From Cyanobacteria bacterium REEB446 (GTDB lineage Bacteria > Cyanobacteriota > Vampirovibrionia > LMEP-6097): 36,040 bases of DNA. Shown one piece after another: positions 16,810-25,514 of this stretch. The notes below the pieces were generated by a model. That model did no database searches, was not told the origin of the DNA, and saw only the letters and a list, made by a program, of their open reading frames with translations. Position 1 is the first letter of the stretch, and each line of letters starts with the position of its first letter. Location of the stretch: NCBI GenBank assembly GCA_018970325.1, contig JAGWWP010000024.1:1-36040 (forward strand), given 5' to 3'. A program made the position numbers and the translations under genes.

Positions 16810-17766
16810 TTAAGCAAGTACATTTTGATAATTAATCGGAGTTAATTGATCTGCATATTTAGGATTCTCACCCTGACATACACTGCGATGAATCTCTTGT
16901 AGTTTCAGTGTAATGGAACCTGCTTTACCATTACCAATAGCATAATTATCTATAAGACCAATAGGTGCTATCTGTGCTCCAGTACCAGCAAAGAATGCTT
17001 CATCTGCTAAATAAAGCTCTGTACGATTGATTTGCCTAAATTCCACTTCCAGACCCAGCTCTTCACGAGCTAAGCGTGCAACAAAAGAACGAGTAATACC
17101 TTCTAAAATACTATCCGAGGCTAAAGAAGTAATCAATTTACCACCTCTAATCATAAAGAAGTTCATAGCAGAGCCTTCTGAAACATAACCTTCTTCTGTA
17201 AGAAATATAGAATCATCGAAACCAGCAAGCATAGAACTAGCCTTAGCTAAAGCAGTATTCACATAACTGCCATTAACCTTGGCACGAGGCGGAATAGCAT
17301 TATCAGAAACTCGCCTCCAACTAGTAACCTCGACGCTGAGACCTTTCTGGGTATCAAGGTAGTCACCTAAGTCTAAAGAAGTTACAACAAAAGATTCATC
17401 ATGCTCAGCATCGGCTCCTTTAGTTACCAGAGAGGGTCCTATGCGAAGAGCTGATTTAAACCAGCTTGGTCTAATGTATGCATCAGTCTCTGGTTTATTT
17501 TTTTTCATTAATTCGATGATAATATTTAACATCTCATCAACACTGTAATAAGGCTGCATCCGTAAAATTTTGCAGCTATTTATAATCCTTTCTAAATGCG
17601 GCCTCGCTTGTAAAAGATTTAACTGTCCTTTCTTAGGATTCCAGTAAGCCCTAATGCCTTCAAAGACCGCAGTTCCATATAAAAAAGCATGCGTCATAAC
17701 GCTGATTTTAGCGTCCTCAAACTTAACAAAATCTTTTCCTAGGAAAGAATATTCATGAATTGCCAT
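16810..17766 (-). CDS. ilvE: Branched-chain amino acid aminotransferase (fold-type IV PLP enzyme)
   Basis: 318 residues, the usual length. THAFLYGTAVFEGIRAYWN is the family opening. Lys163 in RAKVNGSYVNTALAKA is the expected PLP lysine. EGYVSEGSAMNFFMIRGG and the phosphate-binding LEGITRSFV are intact. It transfers amino groups between glutamate and the 2-oxo acids of Leu, Ile and Val. It lies 83 bp downstream of acs on the same strand. An imperfect palindrome at 17813-17830 (CAGGTATA-GT-TATACTTG) in that gap may be its own operator or promoter element. Confidence 0.93.
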   Translation of the reverse strand: MAIHEYSFLGKDFVKFEDAKISVMTHAFLYGTAVFEGIRAYWNPKKGQLNLLQARPHLERIINSCKILRMQPYYSVDEMLNIIIELMKKNKPETDAYIRPSWFKSALRIGPSLVTKGADAEHDESFVVTSLDLGDYLDTQKGLSVEVTSWRRVSDNAIPPRAKVNGSYVNTALAKASSMLAGFDDSIFLTEEGYVSEGSAMNFFMIRGGKLITSLASDSILEGITRSFVARLAREELGLEVEFRQINRTELYLADEAFFAGTGAQIAPIGLIDNYAIGNGKAGSITLKLQEIHRSVCQGENPKYADQLTPINYQNVLA

Positions 17767-17849
17767 AGATTAAGTATAGAATATTTTTTACGGGTATAGT
17801 TCGGGTTTAATACAGGTATAGTTATACTTGAAATGCAACAATAGCACTA

Positions 17850-19838
17850 TTACCGTTTCAACTTCGCTACAGCTAAGAGCTTAGCCACCACATCTTTATC
17901 TTCTAAAGTCGATAGATCTCCCTCTGGGAGTCTGTCTTGAGCTATGTCTTTAAGTAATCTGCGCATGACCTTTCCTGAACGGGTTTTAGGCAAAGCCTCA
18001 CAGATGATAATACGCTCGGGTTTTGCATGTGCGCCTATTTCATTCGCCACATGCTCTTTTAAAATACGCTCTCTCTCTTCTGTAGATCCATGACTTTGCT
18101 GACTATCAGTAGAATTCATTAAACCCTGTTTTAGAACTACAAAGGCTACTATACCTTCTCCCTTTATTGCATGAGGAATTGCGATTACCGCAGATTCATT
18201 TACGGTCTGATGTTTTGCTAAAGCTGTTTCAATTTCAGCCGTCCCAAGCCTATGCCCAGACACATTAATGACATCATCATTACGCCCACCAATTTTAATA
18301 TAGCCCTCTGCATAAATATCAGCAAGATCACCAGGAAGGTAAGAGTCTGGAATCGTAGTCCAGTAGCCTTTTATATATCTATCGGGGTTCTTATAGACAC
18401 CCTTGAGCATAGATGGCCAAGGTTTAGAGATATGCAAAAGACCTTCAGGATTTATTTCAGCAGAAATCCCGGGTAATGCTGGTCCTGCCGTTCCTGGAAT
18501 CATATAATTCACACCGGGTAAAGTACTTATCATAATTCCACCTGTTTCAGTCTGCCACCAAGTATCAACTATAGGACATTTAGACTTTCCTATATTTTGA
18601 TAAAACCATTTCCACGTTTCGGTGCCAATCGGCTCCCCTACAGAACCTAATAAGCGTAAAGAACTCAGATCGTGTTTCTCAATATATTCTAATCCCCAAG
18701 CCTGAAAGCTGCGTATTGCGGTAGGCGCAGTGTAAAAGATATTTATTTTATATTTCTCGATTAAAGCCCAGTATCTATCAGCTTCTGGAAAATTAGGCGC
18801 ACCTTCATAGATAAACACCGTCGCTCCATTAGCGAGTGGACCATAAGCTACATAACTATGACCTGTAATCCAACCAATATCAGCAGTACACCAATACACA
18901 TCCTCGTCTTTAAGGTCAAATACCCATTTCGAGGTAAGTTTAGCCCACAGCAGATAACCAGCGGTATTGTGCTCAATGCCTTTAGGTTTACCAGTACTGC
19001 CACTAGTATAAAGTATAAAGGAAGTATCATTCCCTGAAAGCCATTCAGGGGTCTGTTCTGGAACTTCATGAGTACTAAGATTTAAATTCTTAATAGCTAA
19101 ATGCACAAGATTTTTAAGTTCCCTCTCTACATCATGAATTTGAATTTTTAATGAGCTTTGTAGACTTAAGGGTTCTTTTACCCTTTTAAAAATCAGTAAA
19201 TCCTCTATAGGACTGTTTCCACTTATAGCTTCAGTAGCGACTTCTAATAAGTTAACCATTTTGCCACGGCGGTAAAAACCATTTTGGGTAATTAAAATTT
19301 TCGCAGAAAGCTCATCTATACGATCTTTCAGAGCATGAGCCGCGAATCCAGCAAAAACCACACTATGAATAGCTCCGATACGAGTACAGGCATGCATAGC
19401 TATAATAGCTTCAGGGCAAAGAGACATATAAATGCAGACCCTATCACCTTTCTTCACCCCTAAATTTTTAAGATAGGCTGTAAATTCACAAACCCTTGCG
19501 TGCAATACCTTATAGCTAAAAGCCTCTGACTCTCCAGCTTCATCTTCAAAGATTAGAGCAGCTTTTTCCCCTCGATCTTTTAAATGAATATCTAAGCAAT
19601 TATAAGAAATATTAGTTTCACCATCTGGAAACCATTTATAGAAAGGTTTCTCGCTATCATCTAAAGTCTGTAAAAAATCTTTATGCCAAAACAGCTCCTC
19701 CTGAGCGAGTTTTGCCCAAGTACCTAAATAATCTTGCTGAAAAGAAGCTTGAAGATCTTTATAATTTTCTAAATTGAAATTAGCATGGGTTTTAAAATTT
19801 AAGGGTAGCGGAATGATCTCTTCTGAATTGGTTTGCAT
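17850..19838 (-). CDS. acs: Acetyl-CoA synthetase (AMP-forming)
   Basis: 662 residues, the typical Acs length. The P-loop-like adenylation motif YTSGSTGKPKG is near residue 277, the acetate-pocket block WWQTETGGIM follows, and GYIKIGGRNDDVINVSGHRL marks the hinge. The C-terminal TRSGKVMRRLL has the catalytic, acetylatable lysine near residue 622. The enzyme activates acetate to acetyl-CoA using ATP, so the organism can assimilate acetate. A short in-frame stretch (about residues 568-582, MNSTDSQQSHGSTEER) is a low-complexity linker not typical of the family. Confidence 0.95.
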   Translation of the reverse strand: MQTNSEEIIPLPLNFKTHANFNLENYKDLQASFQQDYLGTWAKLAQEELFWHKDFLQTLDDSEKPFYKWFPDGETNISYNCLDIHLKDRGEKAALIFEDEAGESEAFSYKVLHARVCEFTAYLKNLGVKKGDRVCIYMSLCPEAIIAMHACTRIGAIHSVVFAGFAAHALKDRIDELSAKILITQNGFYRRGKMVNLLEVATEAISGNSPIEDLLIFKRVKEPLSLQSSLKIQIHDVERELKNLVHLAIKNLNLSTHEVPEQTPEWLSGNDTSFILYTSGSTGKPKGIEHNTAGYLLWAKLTSKWVFDLKDEDVYWCTADIGWITGHSYVAYGPLANGATVFIYEGAPNFPEADRYWALIEKYKINIFYTAPTAIRSFQAWGLEYIEKHDLSSLRLLGSVGEPIGTETWKWFYQNIGKSKCPIVDTWWQTETGGIMISTLPGVNYMIPGTAGPALPGISAEINPEGLLHISKPWPSMLKGVYKNPDRYIKGYWTTIPDSYLPGDLADIYAEGYIKIGGRNDDVINVSGHRLGTAEIETALAKHQTVNESAVIAIPHAIKGEGIVAFVVLKQGLMNSTDSQQSHGSTEERERILKEHVANEIGAHAKPERIIICEALPKTRSGKVMRRLLKDIAQDRLPEGDLSTLEDKDVVAKLLAVAKLKR

Positions 19839-19909
19839 AATACTAATCGTTTTCTGAAAGTATTCTTTACTTTAGCTTTCTTCCAATAAATTAACATGCT
19901 TTAGTCTAT

Positions 19910-20060
19910 ACTCGTGTTCGAGTCACTTCGATCAAGTTTAATTTATTAAAATGGTGGACCCGAAGATGTGGATTCTTGACAAAGAATCCAGCAAAAAGAC
20001 TAACACTCGTGTTCGAGTCACTTCGATCAAGTTTAATTTATTAAAATGGTGGACCCGAAG
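19910..20060. repeat. 56-bp direct repeat containing the tRNA-Ala 3' end
   Basis: 19910-19965 and 20005-20060 are identical over 56 bp, offset by 95 bp. The right copy includes the last 14 nt of the tRNA-Ala gene plus 42 bp beyond it, so the left copy carries a spare tRNA 3' end (19952-19965). Both also contain GTGTTCGAGTCACTTCG, a 16-of-17 inverted copy of the tRNA T-arm (20056-20072). Between the copies, TGGATTCTT / AAGAATCCA (19969-19990) is a hairpin. Confidence 0.85.
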
Positions 20061-20122
20061 TGATTCGAACACTCGACCTCCTCGGTGCAAACGAGGCGCT
20101 CTACCAACTAAGCTACGGGCCC
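20047..20122 (-). tRNA. tRNA-Ala (anticodon UGC), CCA encoded
   Basis: The minus strand starts GGGCCCGTAGCTTAGTTGG and ends CGGGTCCACCA. The acceptor stem pairs over 7 bp with one G-U pair. The anticodon stem-loop CTCGTTTGCACCGAG has anticodon TGC. The T-loop is GTTCGAATC. Length 76 nt. The sequence TAGAAT about 20 nt upstream on the minus strand is a likely -10 element. The spacer to 20310 holds nothing else that I can recognise. Confidence 0.96.
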
Positions 20123-20309
20123 GTGAGATATCATTCTAATCAATTTTCACCCTTAAAAACATAAAAATATTTTTTTTTAGTTTTTACTTAGAATTTAGCT
20201 ACAATCTCTCATTTAAAGCTTCTGCAAAATCTCTTCTTAGTTAGAGCAATTTAGAAAAAGTTTTTCCAGTTAAATTCCTATCTGGTCGGAGGGTAAACTA
20301 ACAACTTCT

Positions 20310-21191
20310 CTAAAAAATAATCTCTAAAAACACTGCGACCATCAAGCCGACCCCAAGCCAGCTATTAACGGTAAAAAATGCCAGCTCTAATTTTTCCTGT
20401 TTCGCAAGATGCTGCTCATAGATTAAGCCTCCTAAAAAGCAGAGTAGCCCTAACTTATAAATCATCCCTAGTCCTAAACTTTCGCCCATTAAATAGAGTA
20501 ACGAAACAGTTATAAAATGAAATGCTTTCACTAAACGAAGAGAATTTTCTTTACCAAATTTAGCTGGAATAGAATTTAGTTTTCTCGCTCGATCAAATTC
20601 TATATCGGCGATAGCATAAACTATGTCAAAAGCCGCTACCCAAAAGGTAATTGCAAAAAACAAATAGAATGGTGCTATATGATTAAAGCTCCCACTAATA
20701 GCGATCCAGGCTCCGAGTGCAGCACCACCCAAGGTAGTACCTAAAAACAAATGACAAAACCACGTGAAACGCTTTAGATAGGGATATAAGCAAACCCAAA
20801 TTATGGGAATCGGCAATAATATCTGACACAACCTTGGTAACTGAAAAGCACTGAAAATTAATAATAAGATTCCTAAAAGTGAAAAAATCCAAGAACTATT
20901 TACTGAGATTTTTCCAGCTGGTATCTCTCTATCTTTAGTACGTGGATTTAAAGAATCAAGACCAGCATCAATAATGCGATTCAAAGTCATACCAGCCGAT
21001 CTAGCACCCAGAAGACATAAAAATATCCACAAAAAAACTATTAAGTCTGGCTTAAATTCTGGATTAAAACTCTGTTCATAACGCACTGATAATAAGGCAC
21101 TGATAATAACGAAAGGTAGCGAGAACAGAGTATGTTCAAGTTTAATCATTTTAGTCCAAGTTATAAAAGTGTTTATGAGATTTACTTTCAT
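20310..21191 (-). CDS. ubiA: UbiA-family prenyltransferase (quinone biosynthesis)
   Basis: 293 residues from the ATG complementary to 21189-21191, which has a weak GGA upstream; a TTG three codons earlier is possible. The two Asp-rich Mg-prenyl diphosphate motifs are present: NRIIDAGLDSLNPRTKDREI (NxxxDxxxD) and YAIADIEFDRARKLNSIP. Eight or so membrane helices surround them. It attaches a polyprenyl chain to 4-hydroxybenzoate or, in futalosine-pathway organisms (MqnP-like), to a naphthoate precursor. The TrxB-like flavoprotein gene lies about 30 bp upstream on the same strand, suggesting an operon. Confidence 0.88.
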   Translation of the reverse strand: MKVNLINTFITWTKMIKLEHTLFSLPFVIISALLSVRYEQSFNPEFKPDLIVFLWIFLCLLGARSAGMTLNRIIDAGLDSLNPRTKDREIPAGKISVNSSWIFSLLGILLLIFSAFQLPRLCQILLPIPIIWVCLYPYLKRFTWFCHLFLGTTLGGAALGAWIAISGSFNHIAPFYLFFAITFWVAAFDIVYAIADIEFDRARKLNSIPAKFGKENSLRLVKAFHFITVSLLYLMGESLGLGMIYKLGLLCFLGGLIYEQHLAKQEKLELAFFTVNSWLGVGLMVAVFLEIIF

Positions 21192-21220
21192 GAGATCCAA
21201 AACATGATACTAAAATATCA

Positions 21221-22246
21221 TCAGCCTTTCACCACAGAGTCAACTGCACTCAATAAATTACGCCTATGTGAGTTCCTAAGTTTAAAATCCATATCATCTA
21301 CAGAATCTACAGCCATATCCCAAGCTGTGTATATCTGATATTTCTTACCCTCACGCAAATCACCAGCCACGTAAAAACCACTCACTGAGCTTTCCCCCTT
21401 TTCGTTAGTTTTTACATTACCCTTTTCACTAATCTCAGCGCCTAAATTTTTAGCGAGTTCATTATATGCTATCTGCCCAAGCATCGGGAAAGCCACCTGT
21501 ACTGGTTCTTCATGCGACTCCCCTTCTGCATTTTTAATCTGAAAAGCTTTTAAATTTTTAGCCTCATCACTAATGATAGAGAGTATTTCACCAGTAATAA
21601 CCTTAATCTTATAAAGCTCTACTAATTTAGATAGATCAGCGTCACCAAGCCACTCTGGAGCTTTACCATTAGTGAAAATTTTCATTTCAGGCGGTGAATA
21701 TCTTTCACACAGGAGTACGGCTACCCAAGCGGCTGTAGAGCCATGCCCGATAGTCGCTGCCACTTTATTAATAACTTTATGACCATCACAGCGAATGCAG
21801 TAGTCTATATCACCCTTATTCGCATAAGGCAATATCGGCTCAATTGAGCCCTGTATCTCTGGCTGAATATCCATAATCCCTGTAGCTAAAAGCACGTATT
21901 TAGCTTGGTATTTATTAGCGTTACTATCTTCTAAAGTAAAAATCCCCTCTTCATCTCTAATAACAGTCTTCACTTCATCATTAACACTAGTAAGCTTTTT
22001 AGAAAAATATTCATGCCCCTCTATCCAAGCAAAAGTCTCTTTAACACTGTCTGTTATCGCCATTTTCTTATCAAACATTAGCGGCATATTAACTACTTTT
22101 CTCACCCATAAAGCACGTGAACGCTTATTAGTCTGCTTAGAGCCTTTAAATATAATCGTCTTACGATTATTTAAGACCGCCCTTAGCATTCCCATGGAAC
22201 CAGCCGCTCCAGCACCTATAACTGCTATATCGTAGATTTCAGACAT
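21221..22246 (-). CDS. Thioredoxin-reductase-like FAD/NAD(P)-dependent oxidoreductase
   Basis: 341 residues. The FAD motif IAVIGAGAAGSMGM opens the protein, the NAD(P)-binding GHGSTAAWVAVLL lies mid-protein, and the second FAD motif SGFYVAGDLREGKKYQIYTA closes it. A TrxB-style redox pair is kept in DYCIRCDGH (CxxC), so disulfide reductase chemistry is possible. The spacing and surroundings differ from classical TrxB, and the substrate (thioredoxin, ferredoxin or other) is unknown. It is probably co-transcribed with ubiA and lies only 29 bp from the divergent ZIP gene. Confidence 0.85.
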   Translation of the reverse strand: MSEIYDIAVIGAGAAGSMGMLRAVLNNRKTIIFKGSKQTNKRSRALWVRKVVNMPLMFDKKMAITDSVKETFAWIEGHEYFSKKLTSVNDEVKTVIRDEEGIFTLEDSNANKYQAKYVLLATGIMDIQPEIQGSIEPILPYANKGDIDYCIRCDGHKVINKVAATIGHGSTAAWVAVLLCERYSPPEMKIFTNGKAPEWLGDADLSKLVELYKIKVITGEILSIISDEAKNLKAFQIKNAEGESHEEPVQVAFPMLGQIAYNELAKNLGAEISEKGNVKTNEKGESSVSGFYVAGDLREGKKYQIYTAWDMAVDSVDDMDFKLRNSHRRNLLSAVDSVVKG

Positions 22247-22275
22247 TAAATTAACCCTTTAGCTATAATTACAGC

Positions 22276-23001
22276 GTGACTTTAGTATACATTCTAATTG
22301 CAAGTACTTTAGTAAGTCTAGGTATAATCCCAGTCTCCGCTATATTACTAACTATTTTTAAAGACAGTTACCAAAAACTATCTTTTTTATTTCTCAGCTT
22401 TTCCCTTGGAATCCTTTTAGGCTCTGCTTTTTTCGATCTAATTCCACATATCATAGAACATTTAGAGCTTAGGGAAGCTTCTGTATATTTAGTCGCAGGC
22501 ATAATTCTATTCTGGTTAATCCATAAAATTATTCTTAAACGCAGATGTTCACACGATGGTCACGATCATGGTGCAGCCGGTGCTTTATTACTCTGGGGCG
22601 ATGCTATTCATAATATTACCGATGGCGTTATTATCGCTAGCTCATTTCATCATTCATTCTCGCTGGGCTGGGTAGTCACTGGTACTGTAGCTTTGCACGA
22701 GTTATCTCATGGCGTAAGCGAGTTCGCTGTGCTTTTAAATAGTGGTTATTCGAGAAAGAAAGCCATACTCTACTATGCTCTAAGCTCTAGCACGACGATT
22801 ATCGCAGCTCTTATAACGCATTTCAGCTTAGATTATTTAGATCATTTCGTGCCTTATGTCTTATTAATGGCAGCAGCTAATTTTATCTATGTCTCACTTG
22901 TAGAGCTGGTTCCTAATCTAAATCAGGAAACGCAGTTCCGTAAAATTATTTTGCAGTTTTTATTGGTTTTGTTGGCGTTGTTTATTGCTTATAATCTCTA
23001 G
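22276..23001 (+). CDS. ZIP-family divalent metal transporter
   Basis: 241 residues, GTG start. Seven to eight membrane helices and a His-rich cytoplasmic loop (CSHDGHDHGA, 91-100) typical of ZIP proteins. The metal-pathway motifs are HNITDG (112-117) and HELSHG (141-146). It moves zinc, iron or a related divalent metal toward the cytoplasm; the metal cannot be told from sequence. It is transcribed divergently from the flavoprotein gene across a 29-bp gap. Confidence 0.92.
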   Translation: MTLVYILIASTLVSLGIIPVSAILLTIFKDSYQKLSFLFLSFSLGILLGSAFFDLIPHIIEHLELREASVYLVAGIILFWLIHKIILKRRCSHDGHDHGAAGALLLWGDAIHNITDGVIIASSFHHSFSLGWVVTGTVALHELSHGVSEFAVLLNSGYSRKKAILYYALSSSTTIIAALITHFSLDYLDHFVPYVLLMAAANFIYVSLVELVPNLNQETQFRKIILQFLLVLLALFIAYNL

Positions 23002-23070
23002 GGATTAGCCAATTTAAAGTGGAAAAAAAATAAAAATGCAAGAGTAGAAACTTTATGACACTATCGAATT

Positions 23071-23111
23071 TTTTATACAGAATAGGACTTATACTCCTAT
23101 TCTGTATAAAA
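23071..23111. promoter_or_regulatory. 17-bp inverted repeat at the -35 position, likely operator
   Basis: TTTTATACAGAATAGGA (23071-23087) and TCCTATTCTGTATAAAA (23095-23111) are perfect complements with a 7-nt spacer. TATAAT follows at 23118-23123 and the ATG at 23131, so the right arm covers the -35 region and the mRNA would be leaderless. The lack of a downstream T-run argues against a terminator for the ZIP gene. Confidence 0.5.
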
Positions 23112-23130
23112 CGAGGGTATAATATATATT

Positions 23131-24294
23131 ATGTCTAAGTATATAGAGAGAAGCTTAGAACCATTAATACTAAAGGTCGCGAAACATTTTCCAGCCTTAG
23201 TAATAACAGGAGCTAGACAAACTGGCAAATCCACTCTAATTAAACATCTTTTCCCTGATGCTGATTATGTAACTTTCGATTCACTGAATATTAGAAATTA
23301 TGCAAAAGATGATCCCATAGGTTTTTTATCTGAATATACTGGAACTCTCATTTTAGATGAGATACAGGAAGTACCTGAATTACTATCTTACGTAAAAATG
23401 GAGATAGATAAAAATAGACAACCTGGAAGGTTTATTATTACAGGCTCACAGCAGTTTTCTTTAATGGAAGGAGTACAGGAGTCATTAGCTGGGAGGGCTG
23501 CTATTTTAGAACTCAGCACTTTCTCTTGCACTGAAATTAAATCTAAAATAAAAAAACTTAAATGGCATGAGCTTTGCTACAGGGGCTTCTATCCTGAAAT
23601 TTGGACAAATAAAGGCATTGATATAGAGCTTTGGTACAGCTCTTACATAAAGACTTTTATTGATAGAGATATCAGAAAACATTTAAAAGAACAAAATCTA
23701 TACAATTATGGTCGCTTTATTGAGTTACTTGCAGTAAGAACCACTCAAGAATTAAATATTTCAAGCTTAGCTAAAGAGCTGGGTTTAGATCAAAAAACTA
23801 TACAGACTTGGATATCTTTTCTGATCCGCTCACAGATAGTTTTTCTACTGCCTCCCTTCTATAAAAATCTTGGTAAACGCGTTACCAAAAAACCTAAACT
23901 ATATTTTTATGATACTGGTATAGTAGCGAGTTTAACTCGCCACCGAGATGCTGAGCTGGTTAGAAATGGACCCATTTCAGGAGCATTTTATGAAAATTTA
24001 GTTATAAGCGAACTGATGAAACAAAATATGGGAGAGGCTAAGCGAAAAAACTTTTTTTATTTTCGTGAGAATAATGGTCTAGAAATAGATTTACTCATAG
24101 ATGATCCTGTAAGCCCCTTAGCCTTAGAAATTAAAAGCACTATGACACCGAGTTTAGCGGATGTAAATAATTTACTTAAATTTATAGACCTTAGTCCTAA
24201 TCAATTTAACGCTTACTTAGTCTGCCCTTCTTTAGAGAAGCTGAATTTTAAAGGAGTTAAGGTGATAAATCATTTGGGGATGTGCTTTGATTAA
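23131..24294 (+). CDS. AAA-type ATPase with DUF4143 domain
   Basis: 387 residues. Walker A is GARQTGKST (27-35), Walker B LILDEIQ (about 71-77), sensor IITGSQQF, and the C-terminal DUF4143 nuclease-like part has FYFRENNGLEIDLLIDD followed by ALEIKST. These ATPases are widespread, often mobile accessory genes of unknown role. The restriction-like nuclease signature (D...E.K) is recognisable in the C-terminus. The gene has its own palindrome-covered promoter with no leader. It neighbours the decayed restriction genes, consistent with an accessory region. Confidence 0.9.
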   Translation: MSKYIERSLEPLILKVAKHFPALVITGARQTGKSTLIKHLFPDADYVTFDSLNIRNYAKDDPIGFLSEYTGTLILDEIQEVPELLSYVKMEIDKNRQPGRFIITGSQQFSLMEGVQESLAGRAAILELSTFSCTEIKSKIKKLKWHELCYRGFYPEIWTNKGIDIELWYSSYIKTFIDRDIRKHLKEQNLYNYGRFIELLAVRTTQELNISSLAKELGLDQKTIQTWISFLIRSQIVFLLPPFYKNLGKRVTKKPKLYFYDTGIVASLTRHRDAELVRNGPISGAFYENLVISELMKQNMGEAKRKNFFYFRENNGLEIDLLIDDPVSPLALEIKSTMTPSLADVNNLLKFIDLSPNQFNAYLVCPSLEKLNFKGVKVINHLGMCFD

Positions 24295-24406
24295 CCTGAG
24301 AGTCAGGTAAATCCCAAAGAATCTTATACGCAGGGATAATCAATAAAGCTGCAAATAAAATACATATTGCGTAAGAAGCTACTATATTTAAAATATAATC
24401 ATTCAT
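24257..24406 (-). CDS. 49-residue membrane peptide, CcmD-like
   Basis: The frame starts at the ATG complementary to 24404-24406 and ends at TAA (24257-24259). It begins MNDYILNIVASYAICILF, continues with one hydrophobic helix, and ends in a polar tail. The YxxASYxxxxxxxxxL pattern and size recall CcmD, the small subunit of the haem exporter used in cytochrome c maturation. No other ccm gene is in the window. It overlaps the upstream 81-residue gene by 8 nt (ATGAATGA), as coupled genes do. It also overlaps the opposite-strand ATPase gene end by 38 nt. Confidence 0.45.
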   Translation of the reverse strand: MNDYILNIVASYAICILFAALLIIPAYKILWDLPDSQVNQSTSPNDLSP

Positions 24407-24644
24407 AACCAATCCCTTTTACACTGTGCTTATCTACCAAGTATAAACCTCGATCAAGAAACTGCCAACCAATGACACAAAGAATAAAGGAAACTGGTAA
24501 AAGGATTAAATTCAATTTTTGGAATAAGTAATCTTTATCTGTAAAAATCATAAGCACTGTAGTGGCAAATGAACTCATCAATGCAAAACCAATGTAACGC
24601 AGTGTTTCGGCTCTATATTTTATACGCTCAGGAATCTCAGCCAT
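24399..24644 (-). CDS. 81-residue two-helix membrane protein
   Basis: The protein begins MAEIPERIKYRAETLRYIG, then has two membrane helices (about 16-35 and 44-62) separated by a short charged loop, and a soluble tail ending KGIGYE. No family recognised. It is translationally coupled to the CcmD-like peptide by an 8-nt overlap. The two together may form a small membrane complex. Confidence 0.6.
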   Translation of the reverse strand: MAEIPERIKYRAETLRYIGFALMSSFATTVLMIFTDKDYLFQKLNLILLPVSFILCVIGWQFLDRGLYLVDKHSVKGIGYE

Positions 24645-24781
24645 AGATTTTATTTTGGCAAAAAAATTTGAAAATATTTAAAGAGCAGGGTTTTCACCAT
24701 GATTCTGAGAATAAAGAAAAAGCTCCAAACACCTGAATAAAACTTATAATATGTAGATAATCAGTTTTATCTGATAGATTT

Positions 24782-24982
24782 ATGGATAAATTAGAACAGG
24801 AATTTTTAAATGATTGAGATACTAAGATTTGGAAGTCTGCTGTATTTGAGGAAGAAGATGGTGAACCTTTTAATGAAAAGATGAAACGCTTAACAGCACA
24901 GCTAAGTGAGCAATTTAAAGAGAGTACTAGACTAGAAGCTGAGATTAAGAAGAATTTATTGGGTATTGGCTATGAGGTATAG
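24782..24982 (+). pseudogene. C-terminal remnant of a type I restriction methyltransferase (HsdM)
   Basis: Reading from 24782 with one in-frame TGA (24815-24817) gives a stretch containing EDGEPFNEKMKRLTAQLSEQ and ending EIKKNLLGIGYEV. This is the characteristic C-terminus of HsdM, which normally ends in a helix of the form LxxEIxxNLxxxGY. The catalytic domains are absent and there is a premature stop, so this is a fragment. It stops 12 bp before the RhuM remnant, the order seen in type I operons that carry rhuM. Confidence 0.75.
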
Positions 24983-24994
24983 ATTTGTGAATGG

Positions 24995-25366
24995 ATGACA
25001 AAAAAGAAAAACACTAATCTCGAAGAAGGCTTCAACGAAATATTACTTTACGCTACACCAAGTGGCAAAATTAAAGTAGAGATTTATCTATTTAATGAAA
25101 CTATCTGGCTTACGCAGCAGAAGATCGGAGATTTATTTGGGGTAGATCGAAGTGTTATTACTAAGCATTTACAGAATATTTATACAGACGGTGAATTACA
25201 AAAAGAGGTAACAAGTGCAAAATTTGCACAAGTTCAACAAGAGGGCAACCGAACAGTAAATAGACAGATCGAATACTATAACCTCAATGCCATTATCTCA
25301 GTAGGCTATAGGGTGAACAGCTCTCAGGCAACAGCATTTCGCATTTGGGCTACAGAACTAAGATGA
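24995..25366 (+). pseudogene. Truncated RhuM-family protein
   Basis: 123 residues. The RhuM core is clear: LYATPSGKIKVEIYLFNETI, then WLTQQKIGDLFGVDRSVITK and YYNLNAIISVGYRVNSSQAT, ending FRIWATELR. Full-length RhuM proteins run to about 300 residues, continuing after FRxWAT with a conserved LKEY block. Here a stop follows at once, so about 60% is missing. RhuM genes are frequently embedded in type I restriction operons, matching the HsdM tail beside it. Confidence 0.78.
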
Positions 25367-25394
25367 AAGCGAAGAAGAGTCTTAGGAAGAAGGT

Positions 25395-25514
25395 TTAAGA
25401 ATCTAAATAACTACTTTTAATTGAAACCAGTTTCTCTTTAACTTCCTCGGAAATAGATGATTTCTCTAAATGATGGTCTATAAAATCCTTATCAGCACTA
25501 AGTGCCACAAAAGC
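25395..25514 (-). other. In-frame extension of the KAP gene beyond its stop codon
   Basis: Directly after the TAA at 25515-25517 the same frame stays open for 39 more codons and ends at TAA (25395-25397). It reads AFVALSADKDFIDHHLEKSS and then a charged helical tail. Composition resembles the KAP protein rather than random spacer. Either the stop is a recent nonsense mutation or the extension is reached by readthrough. Confidence 0.55.

Noticed and set aside
19910-20060. Boundaries of an integrated prophage or island
   Set aside because: The repeats are only 95 bp apart with no integrase or cargo, so no element is present now; kept as a scar hypothesis only.
19951-20139. 62-residue open frame across the tRNA-Ala region
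   Set aside because: It reads through the tRNA gene and its duplicated 3' end on the opposite strand; the translation is of tRNA sequence.
24815-24817. TGA as a sense codon (alternative genetic code)
   Set aside because: Intact genes here use TGA as a stop (for example the ATPase at 33621-33623), so the TGA in the hsdM remnant is a true nonsense codon.
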